Source: Acidobacteriota bacterium (GTDB taxonomy: Bacteria; Acidobacteriota; UBA4820; DSQY01). Taken from it: a stretch of DNA of 6,275 nucleotides. The stretch is from NCBI GenBank assembly GCA_022759065.1, contig JAEMPZ010000064.1, positions 1 through 6,275 on the forward strand, read 5' to 3'. Under the pieces are notes generated by a model. The model saw only the letters and a program-made list of their open reading frames with translations. It had not been told where the DNA came from and searched no databases. Of the stretch, positions 4,446 through 6,275 are shown in pieces. A program made the translations under genes and the position numbers. How positions within the stretch are numbered: the stretch's first letter is position 1; every line of letters begins with the position of its first letter.

Positions 4446-6275
4446 ATCGAAAAAACAGTTCGACAAGGCGGTGGCGCAAGCCAAGGAGCGGGCGGCCTCA
4501 CAGAAGGTGGAGGTCCTGGTCTGCTGCGGCACGGGGTGCCTGGCGAACGGCTCCGCCCGCGTCGCCGAAGCCTTCGCGGCGGAGATCGAAAAGCGCGGCC
4601 TGAAGGTTTCGCTGGGCCTCGCCCACAAGAAAACGGGCTGCCACGGGTTCTGCCAGGAGGGGCCGCTGGTAGTGCTCCACCCTTCCGGCATCCTCTACCG
4701 CAAGGTCAAACCCGAAAACGTCGCGGAGATCCTCGACAAGACCGTGGAGAAGGGCGAAGTAATCACGAAGCTCCTCTACAAGAACCCCAAAGACGGCCAG
4801 CGCGTCGAGAAGTACGAGGAGATCCCCTTCTACAAGCACCAGAACCGGGTCGCCATGCGCAACATAGGCAGGGTGGACCCGACGAACATCGAGGACAGCC
4901 TCGCGCACGGAGCGTATCAGGGCCTTGCCCGCGCCCTTTTTGACCTGACGCCCGAGAAGGCCATCGCCGAGGTTGAAGCCTCCGGCCTTCGCGGCCGCGG
5001 AGGCGCCGGTTTCGTCACCGCGAGGAAGTGGAAGGCCGCCCGCAAGGCCAAGGGCGAGCGCAAGTTCATCCTCTGCAACGGCGACGAGGGAGACCCGGGG
5101 GCCTTCAAGGACCGCTCGATAATGGAGGGCGACCCCCACAGCGTCATTGAGGGGATGGCCATAGGCGCCTACGCGGTTGGCGCGAGCGAAGGTTACATCT
5201 ACGTGAGGGACGAGTACCCGCTCGCCGTGGTCAACCTCACGATCGCCCTGGAACAGGCGCGAAAATACGGATTCCTCGGAAAGAACATCCTCGGAACCGG
5301 AATGGACTTCGACATCCGAATTTCGAGAGGCGGCGGCGCCTTCGTCTGCGGAGAATCCTCGGCTTTGATGCGCTCGATCGAGGGCAAGACCGGCGAGCCC
5401 CGCCAGAAGTACGTCCACGCCACCGACAAGGGCCTATTCGATTGCCCCACGGTGCTCAACAACGTTGAAACGTGGGCCGACGTTGGCGCCATAGCCGCCC
5501 ACGGCGGAAAATGGTTCGCCGCCATGGGGACTGAAAAGTCCAAAGGGACGAAGGCCTTCTCGCTCGTCGGCAAGGTCAAAAACACCGGCCTCATCGAGCT
5601 GCCCATGGGCACTACGCTTCGCCACATCATCTACGACATCGGCGGGGGCATCCTCAAGGACCGCCCCTTCAAGGCGGTCCAGACTGGCGGGCCATCTGGC
5701 GGCTGCGTCCCGGAATCGCTTCTTGACCTGCCGGTTGATTACGAGAAGCTGACTGAAGCCGGCTCCATGATGGGTTCGGGCGGCATGATCGTCATGGACG
5801 ACCGCACCTGCATGGTCGAGGTGGCGAGGTACTTCCTGGCGTTCCTCAACGAGGAGTCCTGCGGCAAATGCACGCCTTGCCGCGAGGGGCTCAGGCAGAT
5901 GCTGGCCATTTACGAGGATCTCGTGGCCGGCCGCGGGAAGCCGGGGGACATCGAGCGCATCGAGCGCCTCGCCAGGGGGATGCAGCTTGGCAGCCTCTGC
6001 GAACTGGGGAAATCCGCGCCGAATCCGGTCCTTTCGACGCTGAGATACTTCAGGGACGAGTACACCGCGCACATCGAAGCGAAGGCCTGCCCAGCCGGCG
6101 TCTGCCGCGAGCTGACGGCCTACGAAATCATGGAGGAACCCTGCAACGGCTGCCACGCCTGCTTCAGGGCCTGCCCGGTCGAGGCGATAACGGGCGAACC
6201 GAAAAAGCTGCACGTGATTCACCACGAGAAGTGCATTTCTTGCGGCGCATGCTACGACGCCTGCCCGACGCAGGC
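4435..6275 (+). CDS. nuoF: NuoF/HydB-type NAD(P)H-binding flavoprotein, 3' end outside the window
   Basis: An uninterrupted reading frame of 613 codons that runs off the right edge. Domain order: an N-terminal thioredoxin-like [2Fe-2S] domain (C30 or C31, C35, C69, C73); the FMN/NADH core with GRGGAGF (187-193), NGDEGDPGAF (215-224) and GGGAFVCGESSALM (299-312); the N3-type [4Fe-4S] motif ESCGKCTPCREG with C476, C479, C482 and distant C522; a linker with CPAGVC (552-557); and a C-terminal 2x[4Fe-4S] ferredoxin domain with C570/573/576/580 and C600/603/606/610. This layout is that of HydB/HndC proteins of electron-bifurcating or NAD(P)-linked soluble complexes, longer than complex I NuoF. Such proteins usually end soon after the second ferredoxin motif, so little is missing. 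The ATG overlaps nuoE by 11 nt, with a weak GGGGG RBS at 4422-4426. The second Glu of the usual CGEET motif is Ser, which may change nucleotide preference. Confidence 0.93.
   Translation, partial: MRIESKKQFDKAVAQAKERAASQKVEVLVCCGTGCLANGSARVAEAFAAEIEKRGLKVSLGLAHKKTGCHGFCQEGPLVVLHPSGILYRKVKPENVAEILDKTVEKGEVITKLLYKNPKDGQRVEKYEEIPFYKHQNRVAMRNIGRVDPTNIEDSLAHGAYQGLARALFDLTPEKAIAEVEASGLRGRGGAGFVTARKWKAARKAKGERKFILCNGDEGDPGAFKDRSIMEGDPHSVIEGMAIGAYAVGASEGYIYVRDEYPLAVVNLTIALEQARKYGFLGKNILGTGMDFDIRISRGGGAFVCGESSALMRSIEGKTGEPRQKYVHATDKGLFDCPTVLNNVETWADVGAIAAHGGKWFAAMGTEKSKGTKAFSLVGKVKNTGLIELPMGTTLRHIIYDIGGGILKDRPFKAVQTGGPSGGCVPESLLDLPVDYEKLTEAGSMMGSGGMIVMDDRTCMVEVARYFLAFLNEESCGKCTPCREGLRQMLAIYEDLVAGRGKPGDIERIERLARGMQLGSLCELGKSAPNPVLSTLRYFRDEYTAHIEAKACPAGVCRELTAYEIMEEPCNGCHACFRACPVEAITGEPKKLHVIHHEKCISCGACYDACPTQ

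Noticed and set aside
4498..6225. Minus-strand open frames of about 300 and 260 codons antisense to the NuoF gene
   Set aside because: They mirror the codon bias of a clear NuoF/HydB coding sequence and have no recognisable domain or RBS.
3954..6275. Start of a complex I (nuo) operon
   Set aside because: Only NuoE- and NuoF-type genes are visible, preceded by 2-oxoacid oxidoreductase genes. The NuoF carries the N- and C-terminal Fe-S domains of soluble HydB/HndC-type complexes. Genes beyond the edge could still change this.

Overview
This window looks like a piece of the chromosome of an anaerobic, fairly GC-rich bacterium (about 60% GC by eye). Everything coding is on the + strand and appears to form one operon for low-potential electron transfer: a P-loop ATPase, a four-subunit 2-oxoacid:ferredoxin-type oxidoreductase, and a NuoE/NuoF-type NAD(P)H flavin module. 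This gene style is common in Desulfobacterota-like bacteria, syntrophs and clostridia. That placement is a low-confidence inference; the window holds no rRNA or other phylogenetic marker.

Positions 1-310 are non-coding and strikingly repetitive. Short direct repeats with 9-bp and 7-bp periods lie in two successive blocks. Each block has three CAGGGAG-type nonamers, then purine-rich GTNARGN-type heptads, then heptads running on the opposite strand. A convincing sigma70-type promoter (TTGACA, 17-bp spacer, TAACCT) follows at 316-344, with a predicted leader of about 65 nt before the first gene.

Positions 418-1185 encode a SIMIBI-like P-loop ATPase. After it come the subunits of a 2-oxoacid oxidoreductase: a 2x[4Fe-4S] ferredoxin subunit (1228-1461), alpha subunit VorB (1475-2590), TPP-binding beta subunit (2583-3356) and gamma subunit (3397-3957). 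A NuoE-type [2Fe-2S] protein (3954-4445) and a long NuoF/HydB-type flavoprotein follow. The flavoprotein starts at 4435 and runs off the right edge, probably lacking only its last few residues. The spacing is tight: overlaps of 8, 4 and 11 nt and gaps of 13 to 42 nt.

Read together, the genes suggest that electrons from oxidative decarboxylation of a 2-oxoacid (branched-chain 2-oxoacid, 2-oxoglutarate or similar) pass through TPP and Fe-S clusters to a dedicated NuoEF flavin site, reducing NAD(P)+. The reverse, a reductive carboxylation driven by NAD(P)H plus ferredoxin, is also possible. Whether a third partner such as a NuoG-like protein or [FeFe] hydrogenase follows cannot be seen. The two most interesting points are this coupling and a Glu-to-Ser change in the NuoF nucleotide site (CGESS instead of CGEET), which may alter NADH/NADPH preference.
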